From: a virus
Reading direction: 5' to 3' (one strand)
DNA length: 47,842 bases
IMG/VR virus record: IMGVR_UViG_3300042465_001780
Location: 1 to 47,842 of that record
This document shows, piece after piece, positions 13,056 to 20,758 of the stretch (positions are counted from its first letter, which is position 1; every line of letters starts with the position of its first letter). The position numbers and the translations under genes were made by a program. The notes beneath the pieces were generated by a model. That model was not told the DNA's origin, did no database searches, and saw only the letters and a list, made by a program, of their open reading frames with translations.

Positions 13056-13979
13056 ATGAACTTTGAACTACAAACCCCCGAGCATGTGATCAGCCTTGCT
13101 TCGTCAGGCATGATCGTCAACGTAGACGTCAATGTGTGGAGTGCTACTAAGCAAGACCGCGCCATCACTAATGAGGTGATTAACGCATACAAAGCAGATC
13201 AGAATAGCGGTCGCTTCACCAAGAACTTACTAGCCAATCACCCCACGCACAAGTCGTTGGTCAATTATCGGCAGACAGTCAGCAACTGGCTTCAGCGTCG
13301 GACTTACGACTGGCAAGGCGCATTGCGCTATTTGCCCACTGTTTCGATCGAGGTGTTCATGAAGGAATATCGTGAGCATGAGGTCGCCTTCGCTAAATTG
13401 ATCGCTGAGTTTGAGACGCAATACCCAAGCATTGTCTCTGACATGGCGTTCAAGAATGGCGATATGTTTAACAAATCAGACTACCCTGATCAGAAAGATA
13501 TCGGTGGTCGGTTCAAGATCAATCTGTATGTGACAGAGGTTCCAACGGCAGACTTTCGCAACAACATCGCGACTGAGATCGCAGATGACTTGAAGCGTCA
13601 CTACATGAAGCAAGCACAGAGCAAGGTCGATGAGATCATGCAAGACGCGGCGTCGCGTCTGGTTCTCTATGCGGAGCGCATCTCTTATGCATGTGGTGAC
13701 AACGATGCAGAGTTAACTGAAGATGGTAAGAAGAAACGTAAGCGCAAGATTTACGACACGACTATCGAGCAGACCAAGGAGTTGTGTAACACGTTGCAAC
13801 ATTTCAACTTAACTAACAACAAGGAGTTAGAGAACGCAAGGGTTGCGTTAGCAGAAGCACTACGGAATGTAGATGCTGAAGGGTTGCGCGATAGCGATGC
13901 TATGCGCATGAGTGTGAAAGCCAAAGTGGATGACGTGATCGAGAAGTTCACTTTGAATACATCATTGTTCGAGGACTAA
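13056..13979 (+). CDS. Unknown protein upstream of MoxR/VWA genes
   Basis: Encodes 307 residues from ATG 13056. GAGG lies 9 bases upstream; a TTG two codons earlier overlaps the previous stop. The protein is largely helical, soluble and charged. A KQDRAITNEVINAYKADQNSGRFTKNLL segment comes early and a KKKRKRKIYD basic stretch near residue 230. I recall similar proteins in other phages immediately before a MoxR-type ATPase, without known function. The context suggests it belongs with the 14214-18536 module, as adaptor or substrate. Confidence 0.78.
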   Translation: MNFELQTPEHVISLASSGMIVNVDVNVWSATKQDRAITNEVINAYKADQNSGRFTKNLLANHPTHKSLVNYRQTVSNWLQRRTYDWQGALRYLPTVSIEVFMKEYREHEVAFAKLIAEFETQYPSIVSDMAFKNGDMFNKSDYPDQKDIGGRFKINLYVTEVPTADFRNNIATEIADDLKRHYMKQAQSKVDEIMQDAASRLVLYAERISYACGDNDAELTEDGKKKRKRKIYDTTIEQTKELCNTLQHFNLTNNKELENARVALAEALRNVDAEGLRDSDAMRMSVKAKVDDVIEKFTLNTSLFED

Positions 13980-13980
13980 T

Positions 13981-14181
13981 ATGACTGAGTTAGAAATTGT
14001 TTTACTGTGTGCGTTCGCGTTCATGGTCTATCTGTGGCACAGAGCCAATCATATGGCTAAGTACTATAGGTGCGCCATACTTGCGGTCGGACTCAATCAA
14101 GCCACTGTCACTGTCGATGAGGATGAGAAAACATTCTCTATTGAAGTTGACGTGGAAGGTCTTAGAAATCGGATCAGCTGA
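13981..14181 (+). CDS. Small membrane-anchored protein
   Basis: Encodes 66 residues. GAGG lies 7 bases upstream, and the gene starts 1 base after the previous stop. One N-terminal transmembrane helix (residues 4-20, LEIVLLCAFAFMVYLWH), then a short basic turn and a soluble tail with acidic strands (TVTVDEDEKTFSIEVDVEG). It may tether the neighbouring proteins to the membrane, which is inference. Confidence 0.7.
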   Translation: MTELEIVLLCAFAFMVYLWHRANHMAKYYRCAILAVGLNQATVTVDEDEKTFSIEVDVEGLRNRIS

Positions 14182-14184
14182 TCC
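14171..14184. repeat. Perfect 14-bp palindrome GGATCAGCTGATCC
   Basis: It spans the stop codon of the membrane protein gene, 30 bases before the MoxR gene. One of several ATCAG...CTGAT inverted repeats near gene starts (also 8604-8619, 9421-9433, 10875-10890, 11267-11280, 12309-12328). Possible operator or RNA hairpin. Confidence 0.55.
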
Positions 14185-14213
14185 TGAATCATTAATTAAC
14201 TGGGAGAAATCAA

Positions 14214-15290
14214 ATGGCTAAAGTAAGTACAACACCAATGGTGTCGATCGATGAGTGTATCAAGTTGGTGAAGCACATTGGTGCGCACCTAACCCCAATG
14301 ATTATGAGTGAGCCTGGGGTTGGCAAGTCATCTATTCTGGAAGCGTTGCGCAAGGAGTTGGGTGAGGATGAGTATGACTTCATCTATGTTGACTGTCCTA
14401 ACAAAGAGTTGATGGATGTAGCTGCTTCTATTCCGAACCATGCATCTAAGTCTCTTGAGTATTACGTCTCTGATCTGTTCAAGATGGACAACGGCAAGAA
14501 GAAGGTGATCATGCTCGACGAGATGCTCAAAGCACCGAAGATGCTACAGGTGTTGTTTACTCGCATGGTGCTAGAGCGTTACGTCGGTGATCGTGCGTTG
14601 CCCAACGGGTCGTTGATGTTTGCTACTTCTAACAATACCACAGATGGTGTTGGCGACAACATGTTGGCGCACGTCGCCAATCGTGTGTGTAAGGTACAGA
14701 TGCGTAAGCCAACCGCTACCGAATGGAATCAGTGGGCTGGTGCTAATGGCGTTAGTCGTGTGATTCGTTCATGGGTAGCGCGGTATCCCAAGGTCATGGC
14801 ATCGTACTTGGATGGTGAGCAAGAAGACAATCCGTATATCTTCAAACCTAGTAGCACTTCCAAGCAGTTCGCCTCGCCTCGTTCATTGGCTCGGGCTGAC
14901 GTTATTGTGCGTCAGACTGACCTGATCGGAGAGAATGCGACGATGGTTGCACTGGCGGGTACTGTCGGTGAAGCATGCGCTAGAGATATGGCTGCTTTCT
15001 TGGCGTTAGAGCATAAGGTTGCAGACGTAAAGGACATCATCAAAGCGCCATTGACTATTGATTGTCCTAACGATGATGTATCAGCGTTGCTGTTGATCAT
15101 GTTCCAAGCGATTGACGTTGTTCAAGAACACGATGAGTTGAGTAAGTTCATGCAGTTCGTTGACCGAATCAAATCGTCAGAGGTTCAGTCTATCTTCTTT
15201 ACGATGATGTTGCGTAGCAAGACCAAACTTGCACGTCACAACGATCGCATTAAGAAGTGGGCTATCGATAACTATGACTTAATGACTTAA
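14214..15290 (+). CDS. MoxR-type AAA+ ATPase
   Basis: Encodes 358 residues with GGGAG before ATG. The AAA+ core is clear: Walker A EPGVGKSS (about residues 33-40), Walker B KVIMLDEMLKAP (about 95-107), sensor 1-like SLMFATSNNT, and an arginine-rich NRVCKVQMRKPTATEWNQWA region with the C-terminal helical lid. MoxR ATPases form hexamers and remodel or load metal into partners that usually carry a VWA domain. Such a partner is encoded by the next gene, 18 bases downstream. Presumably one transcript with 15309-18536. The target is unknown. Confidence 0.88.
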   Translation: MAKVSTTPMVSIDECIKLVKHIGAHLTPMIMSEPGVGKSSILEALRKELGEDEYDFIYVDCPNKELMDVAASIPNHASKSLEYYVSDLFKMDNGKKKVIMLDEMLKAPKMLQVLFTRMVLERYVGDRALPNGSLMFATSNNTTDGVGDNMLAHVANRVCKVQMRKPTATEWNQWAGANGVSRVIRSWVARYPKVMASYLDGEQEDNPYIFKPSSTSKQFASPRSLARADVIVRQTDLIGENATMVALAGTVGEACARDMAAFLALEHKVADVKDIIKAPLTIDCPNDDVSALLLIMFQAIDVVQEHDELSKFMQFVDRIKSSEVQSIFFTMMLRSKTKLARHNDRIKKWAIDNYDLMT

Positions 15291-15308
15291 TAACAAGGAG
15301 AGAAGACT

Positions 15309-16565
15309 ATGACTATCAATGCAGAGACAAGGCTTAAGAGAAGCCATATCAAGCTGATGAAGAGCAAGCATACCGCCCTGTACTCAGGCGTGATTATGCT
15401 AGGCGAATCGTCAGTAGAAGAGAAGGTCAAGACCGCATTCACTGATGGCGTTAACAAACGCTATGGTCGTGCGTTCATGGATGCACTGAGTGACCCCGAG
15501 CATAACGCAGTTGTGTTGCATGAGAATCTACATGTGGGATTGAAACATCTACCGCATCATAGATCCAAGTGGAAGGAGAACAAGAAGCTAGCCAATGTCG
15601 CGGCTGATCTTGTTGTTAACTCAATCATCAAGGATATCGAGGCGAAAGACCCGAACCTTGTGACGTTGCCTAAGTGCGCTATCTATAGCCCACAGTTTAA
15701 GGATTGGTCATTCACTGAGATCTACAACTTCCTCAAAGAGAAAGGTGGCAAAGGTGAAGAGGGTGAAGGCGATGGTGATGGTAAGGGTAAGGGTAAAGGT
15801 AATGGATCAGGGGGGTCTGACTCGCAAGATGGCGATGACGTTGGTAACGAGTATGGTGAAGGCTTCGATGAGCATGACATGACTGGCGATGGTCAAGAGT
15901 TGTCTGAGCAAGAAGCCAAAGACCTTGACGAGCGTATCGACAAAGCCTTGCGTGAGGGTGGCATTCTTGCGGGTAGCATGGGTGGTGATACACCTAGAGC
16001 AATCAAAGAGTTACTCGAACCCAAGATCGATTGGCGTGAAGCATTGCGCGAGTTCATCTCTGAGTTCTCTGTCGGTAAGGATGAGTACACATGGCGCAAG
16101 TTCAATCGTCGTATGTTGCCTAACGATCTGTATCTGCCTAGCACTATCAGCGAGACAGTCGGTGAGTTGGTGGTCGCGATCGATACATCAGGCTCGATCG
16201 GTAGCGTGGAGTTGGCAGAGTTTGCTACTGAACTGGCAAGCATATGCGAAAGCGTTACACCGAGTGGAGTCCGAGTGCTTTGGTGGGACACTATGGTAGC
16301 GGGCGAGCAGAAGTTCACCGAAGGTGAGTATCAACAACTGGCATCTATGTTAAAGCCCAAGGGTGGTGGGGGAACTAGGGTGTCAGCCGTAGCTGATTAC
16401 ATAAAGAAGAAAAACATCAATGCAGAAGCGGTGATCGTGTTCACCGACGGATACGTTGAGGGTGATATCAAGTGGGATATCACTACACCAACTCTGTGGT
16501 TAGTAACACAGAACAAATCATTAACAGTCCCAAGCGGACACAAGAAACTCATGAAGGAAGACTGA
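15309..16565 (+). CDS. VWA-like metallopeptidase-fold protein (DUF2201 type)
   Basis: Encodes 418 residues with AAGGAGAG before ATG. Domain 1 (residues 1-140) contains HENLH (about 71-75), an HExxH zinc-protease-like motif. A Gly/Asp/Lys low-complexity linker follows (about 143-200). Domain 2 (about 230-418) is a VWA fold with MIDAS residues DTSGS (about 292-296), Thr in GGTRVS and Asp in FTDGYVEGD. The order of putative metallopeptidase then VWA matches the DUF2201 family. With the MoxR ATPase it forms an ATPase/MIDAS pair like RavA-ViaA or CobS-CobT. Whether the HENLH site is active is unknown. Confidence 0.87.
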   Translation: MTINAETRLKRSHIKLMKSKHTALYSGVIMLGESSVEEKVKTAFTDGVNKRYGRAFMDALSDPEHNAVVLHENLHVGLKHLPHHRSKWKENKKLANVAADLVVNSIIKDIEAKDPNLVTLPKCAIYSPQFKDWSFTEIYNFLKEKGGKGEEGEGDGDGKGKGKGNGSGGSDSQDGDDVGNEYGEGFDEHDMTGDGQELSEQEAKDLDERIDKALREGGILAGSMGGDTPRAIKELLEPKIDWREALREFISEFSVGKDEYTWRKFNRRMLPNDLYLPSTISETVGELVVAIDTSGSIGSVELAEFATELASICESVTPSGVRVLWWDTMVAGEQKFTEGEYQQLASMLKPKGGGGTRVSAVADYIKKKNINAEAVIVFTDGYVEGDIKWDITTPTLWLVTQNKSLTVPSGHKKLMKED

Positions 16566-16566
16566 T

Positions 16567-17619
16567 ATGTTTGACGATCTTATTGGCAGAATCAATTACA
16601 CAAAGCTTTACGATATCCACACAACCGTAGCCCCGATTCGGGGACATAATGCGTACCCGATCGGCAATCGCACATATAGCGCAAGGCACTTTACTCCAAG
16701 AGACGATGGTGCTTATGAGTTGTGGTATTGGAATCTTAGTTCCAAGAGTGTCACTAAGGAAACTAAGCCGGAGAAGTTGTCGCCTCTCGCGGTCGTTCAC
16801 CCTGACAACACGATTGAGATCGTTACAACAAGACCGATGTATCAGTCGGACTACTGGATGCTCAATAGTGGTATGCGTAATACTTCCTCATGGGTGAGTC
16901 GTACTGACCTAAACCCTACACTTGCCACGTCTGTGAGGTATGGCGGTGTTTATGCGGGTTACAGAGGTAAGCGTGTATTACCTGTGTTCCAAGGGATGCG
17001 TTGGAGTTTGGATACTGGCAACTTCCATGATGACCATGCGTTCACTGTGCGCAAATGGGTGGTCGATCGCAAACTGTCTGATGGTATCCGTAAGAGATAC
17101 GCAGAGGAGATCAAAGCCTGCAAGGTCATGGTGCGTCAGTTCGATGAGAAGTCGTTCACCAAGTTTATCACCGATATAGCCATTGATGCTGAAGACTTCG
17201 TTAAACCATACTTAGACAAGGAAGAGCTAGACATGCATTACGCACATGGCTTGGTATGGGACAAAGTTAACTGGGGGCCAACCTCAGAGAAGATAGAACG
17301 TGTGAGCGAGAAGGTAAGGCCACATATCATGGATATGGCAAGTAAGGATCTTCTTGGCGCACTCTATAGCTATGCGATGTACAAAGGTGTCGGTGGTGTA
17401 TCGCGCGTTCGTCATCACCAATCATGGGCGATGCGCAGACTGATCGAGTCGGGGGACTTCGAGTTTGAGTTCATCTTGAATAAGTTCTTCTACGAGTTGA
17501 TCAATGAGGAGGATGCGTTCAAGGCGATTACCTACGAATGCAATGACCCGCAAGCGTCATTGGGTAAGTGGGGGTGCGAGATTGAGTTGGCAAATGGTTC
17601 AATAGTTCAACAACTGTAA
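16567..17619 (+). CDS. Unknown protein of MoxR/VWA module
   Basis: Encodes 350 residues with AAGGA before ATG, starting 1 base after the VWA gene. Soluble, with many aromatic residues (YELWYWNLSSKSV, YQSDYWML, WSLDTGNFHDDHAFTVRKWVV), strand-rich in the first half and helical in the second. It contains HYAHGLVWDKVNWG and RHHQSWAMRRLIESG. I recognise no domain. Tight coupling suggests it is a substrate or partner of the ATPase/VWA pair. Confidence 0.8.
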   Translation: MFDDLIGRINYTKLYDIHTTVAPIRGHNAYPIGNRTYSARHFTPRDDGAYELWYWNLSSKSVTKETKPEKLSPLAVVHPDNTIEIVTTRPMYQSDYWMLNSGMRNTSSWVSRTDLNPTLATSVRYGGVYAGYRGKRVLPVFQGMRWSLDTGNFHDDHAFTVRKWVVDRKLSDGIRKRYAEEIKACKVMVRQFDEKSFTKFITDIAIDAEDFVKPYLDKEELDMHYAHGLVWDKVNWGPTSEKIERVSEKVRPHIMDMASKDLLGALYSYAMYKGVGGVSRVRHHQSWAMRRLIESGDFEFEFILNKFFYELINEEDAFKAITYECNDPQASLGKWGCEIELANGSIVQQL

Positions 17620-17627
17620 GGAGAGAT

Positions 17628-18536
17628 ATGTATTACGAACACGCAAAGAAGCAAGAGATCGAAGCGTTCTTAGTCGATCAGCCCAAGCTGACGCAATTAA
17701 TAGCGGAGACCAACCACAAGCTAGGTCTGCTTGCTATCAGTACAGTAGAGTTACCCGCGTTCAAGTGGCAAGCGAAACGCGACAAGGGTGTACGCATGGT
17801 AACGCCCAAAGGCATCTATGTTGCAGATGTATTCTTGCGCGAGAACGAGGGCGATGATAACGACACGAAGTCGTTTGCTATCTATTCACCTAACATTGAT
17901 CGCTCGCGTATACCAAGAAGCCACGATAGGGAATTCGGACATACCCGCATATCCGCTAAGTTATCTTCTTTGTTTACCGCACTCAAGAAGGTGAATGAGG
18001 ATATCACTAATACTAAATATCTGCATGAGCATCTCAAGAGACAGAGCCGTCAGCTTCTAGGTGTTATTGCTAATAAGAAACACATGCCCAATAGATTGAA
18101 AGATGCGTATGATGAATTTAAGTTATTAAACTTTGCATTAGGTATTGACACAAACTTGACAATCTCGGATACTGATCGCTACAAAAAGATTAGAACAGAA
18201 TTGGAGATGGAGATGAGAGAAGCAACTGAGAGAGCGTCTGACTACCATAAGTTCTCTGAGTCTATGGATATACTATGCCCTCTTGATTACGGCTACTACC
18301 TAGCGCAAGGCCGTGGTGACGGAGATCAGCAACTGGTATTAGAGTCAGAGCCTCAGTTCATTCCTGATCTTGAGAAGTACCCCGACTTGAAGGTGGCGAC
18401 GCTCATGCTCAGAGAGATGGAGGTGGCTTCAGGCAAGTCCTTCAACTATCAGCATTGGGATGACTTGGGTATTGCCAAAGCATACCGAGGCGGTAGACAA
18501 ATCGATCACCCTGTATTACTGATCAGCAAGGGCTGA
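17628..18536 (+). CDS. Unknown protein of MoxR/VWA module
   Basis: Encodes 302 residues with AAGGAGAG before ATG, 8 bases after the previous stop. The middle (about 105-215) is charged helix with coiled-coil character (KLSSLFTALKKVNEDITNTKYLHEHLKRQ, ELEMEMREATERASDYHKF). Both ends look globular. No recognised motif. It is probably co-expressed with the three preceding genes. Confidence 0.78.
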   Translation: MYYEHAKKQEIEAFLVDQPKLTQLIAETNHKLGLLAISTVELPAFKWQAKRDKGVRMVTPKGIYVADVFLRENEGDDNDTKSFAIYSPNIDRSRIPRSHDREFGHTRISAKLSSLFTALKKVNEDITNTKYLHEHLKRQSRQLLGVIANKKHMPNRLKDAYDEFKLLNFALGIDTNLTISDTDRYKKIRTELEMEMREATERASDYHKFSESMDILCPLDYGYYLAQGRGDGDQQLVLESEPQFIPDLEKYPDLKVATLMLREMEVASGKSFNYQHWDDLGIAKAYRGGRQIDHPVLLISKG

Positions 18537-18537
18537 C

Positions 18538-18936
18538 ATGTTATTGACCGCAGTAACATATGGGAAGAAACATGATCATTACCGCGTTCCGGTTCTAGTG
18601 TTTGATCGCGGGGAAGTGTATGAGGTATTCATTGGTGACACTATGATTCTCAGGTACGACAGAGAAAGACTGCCGACTTGTATCAAAGAAAGAATCGCAA
18701 TGATTAACGCTATACCCGCGCCCAATCATGTGATACGAGAACGCAGCACGATGACATTTACAACCGATATCTATATCAATACGCATGACCCACGTCTTAA
18801 CGATATTGGCTGGCAATGGGCAAATGATGCTTATGTGGTAGTTATATCAGAAACGGAGATAGATGAATTGAAAGGAGATCTAGTCCCCATGAACGAATCG
18901 AGAATGGCGTATGAGTACACCCGAAGTAAAGGTTAA
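18538..18936 (+). CDS. Unknown protein
   Basis: Encodes 132 residues; ATG follows an AAGGG ribosome site and starts 1 base after the previous stop. Strand-rich (YRVPVLVFDRGEVYEVFIGDTMILRYDRERLP), soluble, with a C-terminal acidic segment. The 3' end overlaps the VRR-NUC gene by 26 bases. No family recognised. Confidence 0.72.
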   Translation: MLLTAVTYGKKHDHYRVPVLVFDRGEVYEVFIGDTMILRYDRERLPTCIKERIAMINAIPAPNHVIRERSTMTFTTDIYINTHDPRLNDIGWQWANDAYVVVISETEIDELKGDLVPMNESRMAYEYTRSKG

Positions 18937-19204
18937 GAAGGTCGTAAGCCAAGCATTGAAAGAGATGCAGGCTTACGTCGTAAAGCCGGTGACAGGTGGA
19001 TTTGGCAACTCAGGTGTGCCTGATCTATTAGTTTGTGTCTCAGGCAAGTTCGTTGGTATTGAGTGCAAGGCGGGAGGTAACAAGCCAACCGCTTTGCAAC
19101 TACACAATCTCAATGCGATCGAGTTAGCCGGAGGCATTGCGCTTGTCATTGATGAGTCCAACATGCATTTAGTTAAGCAACTTATAGGAGACAGACTGAA
19201 ATGA
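18911..19204 (+). CDS. VRR-NUC domain nuclease
   Basis: Encodes 97 residues, a stand-alone VRR-NUC domain. The catalytic PD-(D/E)xK signature is complete: GVPDLLV with Asp38, then GIECKAG with Glu51 and Lys53, followed by a conserved TALQLHNLNAIELAGGIALVID. Small phage VRR-NUC proteins are thought to resolve branched DNA, such as Holliday junctions, during replication and packaging. The start overlaps the previous gene by 26 bases and the stop overlaps the next start (ATGA). Confidence 0.88.
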   Translation: MSTPEVKVKKVVSQALKEMQAYVVKPVTGGFGNSGVPDLLVCVSGKFVGIECKAGGNKPTALQLHNLNAIELAGGIALVIDESNMHLVKQLIGDRLK

Positions 19205-19380
19205 TGACTACAGAACAACTGCGTCGCAAGGCGAGAGTAATCTATAACAACGATATGGTTTCGGATCGTATCAATCAACACAATCAACGCAAGTGGGTTC
19301 GCGCCATATTGCGTTTAGGCGACCGATGGGTGCATGCCAAACCAATGGGGAGACTTCATGCAGAGCAAAGCGGTTCTTGA
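19201..19380 (+). CDS. Small basic protein (59 aa)
   Basis: ATG 19201 overlaps the VRR-NUC stop (ATGA). The 59 residues are basic and helical (MTTEQLRRKARVIYNNDMVSD, NQRKWVRAILRLGDRWVHAK), suggesting nucleic acid binding. The stop lies inside the next gene. No family recognised; support is the coupling and the composition. Confidence 0.62.
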   Translation: MMTTEQLRRKARVIYNNDMVSDRINQHNQRKWVRAILRLGDRWVHAKPMGRLHAEQSGS

Positions 19381-19552
19381 GTTTAACTACCCCGAGGATG
19401 AGGACAAACTATTGTTCGCGCTCAAGGGGCAAGAGATGTACAAGGCATTGGCAAGTATCAAGATGGTCTTGTCTGCGCCATACACAAAGGCTGAGATGGT
19501 AAGCCAAATCAAAACTGTACTTAACGAAATCTTTGAGGAGTTAGGTGAATGA
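19358..19552 (+). CDS. Unknown small protein
   Basis: Encodes 64 residues from ATG 19358, chosen because GGGGAG lies 5 bases upstream. A longer frame from 19334 lacks a ribosome site. Sequence MQSKAVLEFNYPEDEDKLLFALKGQEMYKALASIK... ELGE is acidic and helical. I recall similar short phage proteins beginning with LEFxxPED, of unknown role. The stop overlaps the next start (ATGA). Confidence 0.7.
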   Translation: MQSKAVLEFNYPEDEDKLLFALKGQEMYKALASIKMVLSAPYTKAEMVSQIKTVLNEIFEELGE

Positions 19553-19731
19553 AAACACAACGCAAAGAGAAAGATGTTGAGAATCTACTTAACCTATTGT
19601 CTTCTCTACCCAAAGCCGAACCTACAGCAGTGTTGGCCGAACCAATAGTAAAAAAGAATGATAAGTGGAAACATAGATCAACCAACAACATCTCGACCAA
19701 AGGCCGAGTCAACAGAACAAGAGGGAAGTAA
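19549..19731 (+). CDS. Unknown small basic protein
   Basis: Encodes 60 residues, coupled to the previous gene by ATGA. Low complexity: a Leu/Ser/Ala N-terminal half and a Lys/Arg/Asn-rich tail (KKNDKWKHRSTNNISTKGRVNRTRGK). Probably disordered and able to bind nucleic acid. No family recognised. Confidence 0.58.
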   Translation: MKTQRKEKDVENLLNLLSSLPKAEPTAVLAEPIVKKNDKWKHRSTNNISTKGRVNRTRGK

Positions 19732-19734
19732 GGT

Positions 19735-19977
19735 ATGGCCTTTCCCTCTATTTCCAAACCCGAAGGACAAGGGCAACCGAGTCCCAAAGTTCAACCCCGA
19801 CAACCACGAAGACGCTCCGTTCTGAGTGAGACTACGGCAAGGACAACCATAGGCATGATGCGCTCAATCGCAAGCCACAAACCAATCAGTCCGTTTCATT
19901 TGATGGCGGCTGACGAAATGGAAAAACTATTAGAAGAAGTATTGGAATACCGAAAGGAGAAGAATGCCAAGACCTAA
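19735..19977 (+). CDS. Unknown small protein
   Basis: Encodes 80 residues. GAGGG lies about 11 bases upstream. The N-terminus is Pro/Gln/Arg-rich and probably disordered. The C-terminal half is helical (HLMAADEMEKLLEEVLEYRKEKNAKT). The 3' end overlaps the next gene by 14 bases. No family recognised. Confidence 0.6.
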   Translation: MAFPSISKPEGQGQPSPKVQPRQPRRRSVLSETTARTTIGMMRSIASHKPISPFHLMAADEMEKLLEEVLEYRKEKNAKT

Positions 19978-20152
19978 ACCGCCCGAGCCACTGATAGGTA
20001 GACAGGTACGAATGTCCGATAGACAGTTCTACATTCTTAATCACCTTGGTGGTGCTGAATGGTTAAGAAACTTATTGGATAAGAAAGATCCGTTTCCTAA
20101 AACATACTATAAAAATATTTTGAAAAAGGAGGAAAACCCACTTGACAAATAA
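19964..20152 (+). CDS. Unknown small protein
   Basis: Encodes 62 residues with AAGGAGA before ATG. Sequence MPRPKPPEPLIGRQVRMSDRQFYILNHLGGAEWLRNLLDKKDPFPKTYY resembles a short helix-turn-helix-like segment that may contact DNA. I do not recognise the family. A TTGACA overlaps its 3' end, but no good -10 box follows. Confidence 0.62.
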   Translation: MPRPKPPEPLIGRQVRMSDRQFYILNHLGGAEWLRNLLDKKDPFPKTYYKNILKKEENPLDK

Positions 20153-20201
20153 ATTTTAACCCTCATCATAGCAATCCCTTTTAAATTTTTGGAGAAAGAC
20201 A

Positions 20202-20705
20202 ATGGCTAAAAAACTTAGCAAAGTACAGAAGATCCGTAACTACATCAAGGATCATCCCACAGCAAAACCAAGAGAAGTCGCAGAAGCACTCGGCACAACT
20301 ATCCAGTATGTGTATTCTGCAATACACCAAGAGCGCAAGAAACTTAAGGCATCAGCTACACCTGATTCATTAGTTAAAGTGCAAGGTGTAACGATGAGTC
20401 AGCACGACAAAGCTAATTTGACTGACGATCAGATGCGACGAGTTGTGATTAACTCGATGAAAGACAAGGCGCGTATGCTGAGACAATCATCAATCGATGA
20501 TGTTAATCAGCCCCCGCATTACAAGATCGGTGGCATTGAGACGATCGACATGATCAAAGCCAAGCTAACACCGGAAGAGTTCCGTGGGTATCTTAAAGGT
20601 AACGTCGTCAAGTACCTGACGCGAGCAGGCTACAAAGATGATGCAGGCAAAGACGTGGACAAGATGGTTTGGTACGCAACCAAACTGCAAACACTCTACG
20701 CTTAA
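20202..20705 (+). CDS. DUF3310-like protein with N-terminal HTH
   Basis: Encodes 167 residues with TTTGGAG before ATG. Residues 1-55 look like a helix-turn-helix (KVQKIRNYIKDHPTAKPREVAEALGTTIQYVYSAIHQERKKL). Residues 102-167 match DUF3310: VNQPPHYKIGGIETIDMIKAKL, then GYLKGNVVKYLTRAGYKDDAGKDVDKMVWYATKLQ. DUF3310 proteins are common in phage replication regions and have been called nucleotide-kinase-like, but the activity is not established to my knowledge. The HTH makes this a possible regulator or a binder of the array at 10257. It lies directly before DNA polymerase. Confidence 0.82.
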   Translation: MAKKLSKVQKIRNYIKDHPTAKPREVAEALGTTIQYVYSAIHQERKKLKASATPDSLVKVQGVTMSQHDKANLTDDQMRRVVINSMKDKARMLRQSSIDDVNQPPHYKIGGIETIDMIKAKLTPEEFRGYLKGNVVKYLTRAGYKDDAGKDVDKMVWYATKLQTLYA

Positions 20706-20722
20706 TTCATCCTTTCACACAC

Positions 20723-20748
20723 AGCAGGGGCTAGCCCCTGCTTTTTTT
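20723..20748 (+). terminator. Terminator/attenuator before DNA polymerase
   Basis: 8-bp stem AGCAGGGG / CCCCTGCT with loop CTAG, then T 20742-20748. The ribosome site of the polymerase gene begins directly after the T run, so polymerase mRNA must come from read-through. Confidence 0.85.
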
Positions 20749-20758
20749 GGAGTTCGCT

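Noticed and set aside
20142-20170. Promoter before the DUF3310 gene (perfect TTGACA at 20142-20147)
   Set aside because: No acceptable -10 box at 15-18 base spacing (best is ATCATA or TCATAG), and no stem-loop at the expected start as at the other promoters.
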